Shown here piece after piece: positions 35,625 to 36,013 of a stretch of DNA of 36,013 nt (its first letter is position 1; the number at the start of each line of letters is the position of its first letter). The position numbers and the translations under genes were made by a program. The stretch lies in IMG/VR virus record IMGVR_UViG_3300042695_000873, positions 1 through 36,013 of that record; one strand, written 5' to 3'. Source of the DNA: a virus. The notes beneath the pieces were generated by a model. It was not told where the DNA came from. It saw nothing but the letters and a program-made list of their open reading frames with translations, and ran no database searches.

Positions 35625-35879
35625 ATGAGTGACGTACCGGAACTAGATCGACTGCTAGAGGAGCATGAGACGTTCCGCAGGAACGTAGGCTGGATGCGGC
35701 GAGAGCATCAGCACTACTTGGGGTTTGTCTGCATGGTTTCTGCGGTCGGCATCGCTGTTCTCTATGGCTGTTTCGGTTTCGCTGCCGTTGCGTTGTTTCC
35801 GCTCGTCTGGCGGCTGGCTGAGTACGTTGTGCCAAGGCCAGTTCGACGCGACCCGTTTCGGCGGTACATGGTGAAGTGA
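35625..35879 (+). CDS. Small protein with two transmembrane segments, possible holin
   Basis: This 84-residue protein has an acidic helical N-terminus, then two closely spaced hydrophobic helices (YLGFVCMVSAVGIAVLYGCF and FAAVALFPLVWRLAEYVV) and a basic C-terminus. Its size, hairpin topology and charged tail fit a class II holin, but no endolysin is in view. GAGAGGGA lies upstream of ATG 35625. A membrane-integrity function is a guess. Confidence 0.55.
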   Translation: MSDVPELDRLLEEHETFRRNVGWMRREHQHYLGFVCMVSAVGIAVLYGCFGFAAVALFPLVWRLAEYVVPRPVRRDPFRRYMVK

Positions 35880-35902
35880 CGCTACTGAAATCAGAGAGGG
35901 AC

Positions 35903-36013
35903 ATGAGCATTGCAGTTGGATTGGCGTGGGCTGAAGAGGCGCGGCGGCAGGCGGCGGCAGAAATAGAACTGCTGCGGCTCACCGACGAGGAGAGAGAAGC
36001 AATCGAAAAGGCC
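35903..36013 (+). CDS. Hypothetical protein, N-terminal 37 residues, cut by window end
   Basis: ATG 35903, with GAGAGGG upstream, opens a frame running off the right edge. The first residues (SIAVGLAWAEEARRQAAAEI and ELLRLTDEEREAIEKA) are strongly helical and acidic. Too little is visible to name it. Similar spacing to its left neighbours suggests the same operon. Confidence 0.55.
   Translation, partial: MSIAVGLAWAEEARRQAAAEIELLRLTDEEREAIEKA

Noticed and set aside
1-36013. tRNA genes and CRISPR arrays
   Set aside because: No cloverleaf with a GTTCGA-type loop and no regularly spaced repeat array could be found by eye; a dedicated scan would be needed to be sure.

Overview
The window is one continuous stretch of a tailed double-stranded DNA bacteriophage (Caudoviricetes) or a prophage of one. 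The key evidence is a large terminase (25333-27009), a portal protein (27350-29365), a scaffold, major capsid and decoration trio (19030-21769), fibre genes (30353-35066), a phage-type sigma factor, and very dense packing with ATGA, GTGA, TAATG and TGATG stop/start overlaps. The DNA is GC-rich. No host gene, rRNA or tRNA was seen, so the host cannot be named. Both ends cut through genes, and replication genes, tail-tube or tape-measure genes and a recognisable endolysin are absent, so this is part of a larger genome.

Layout. (1) 1-5458, plus strand: a nuclease/resolvase-like protein, a protein with a decayed HExxH-like motif, an Nmad1/DUF1599-like protein, then an overlapping cluster with an intracellular-subtilisin-like S8 protease (1406-2344), two membrane-anchored small proteins, a papain-fold cysteine protease (2950-3900), a cysteine-rich putative secreted protein and small membrane or coiled-coil proteins, ending in a sigma-70-family factor (4838-5458). 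(2) 5247-12739, minus strand: a serine recombinase at the far end, convergent with and overlapping the sigma gene, preceded by a train of about 28 very small, mostly unrecognised genes joined by 1-4 base overlaps. This looks like an early or accessory operon. (3) 12740-13092: a divergent control region with direct repeats, palindromes and a good sigma-70 promoter. (4) 13093-13959: a single gene with its own promoter and terminator. (5) 14434-35066, plus strand: the virion module, in the order cysteine-rich and other virion-associated proteins, a polyvalent-type ADP-ribosyltransferase, scaffold, capsid, decoration, glycosyltransferase, terminase, portal, fibres and fibre-assembly chaperone. Two freestanding homing-type endonucleases (Endo VII-like and HNH) sit in it. 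(6) 35067-36013: a structured leader and three small genes, the last cut by the window end.

How it may work together (inference): the minus-strand operon and the 13093 gene would be transcribed by host sigma-70 polymerase early. The phage sigma factor could redirect polymerase to the virion module, whose start lacks an obvious sigma-70 promoter. The two proteases and the ADP-ribosyltransferase are candidate effectors acting on host proteins or virion proteins.

The points most worth checking are the paired intracellular-type proteases, the stand-alone ADP-ribosyltransferase, the terminator inside a small-gene operon, the large three-way-junction-like inverted repeat at 12036-12167, and the duplicated LamG/fibre module.
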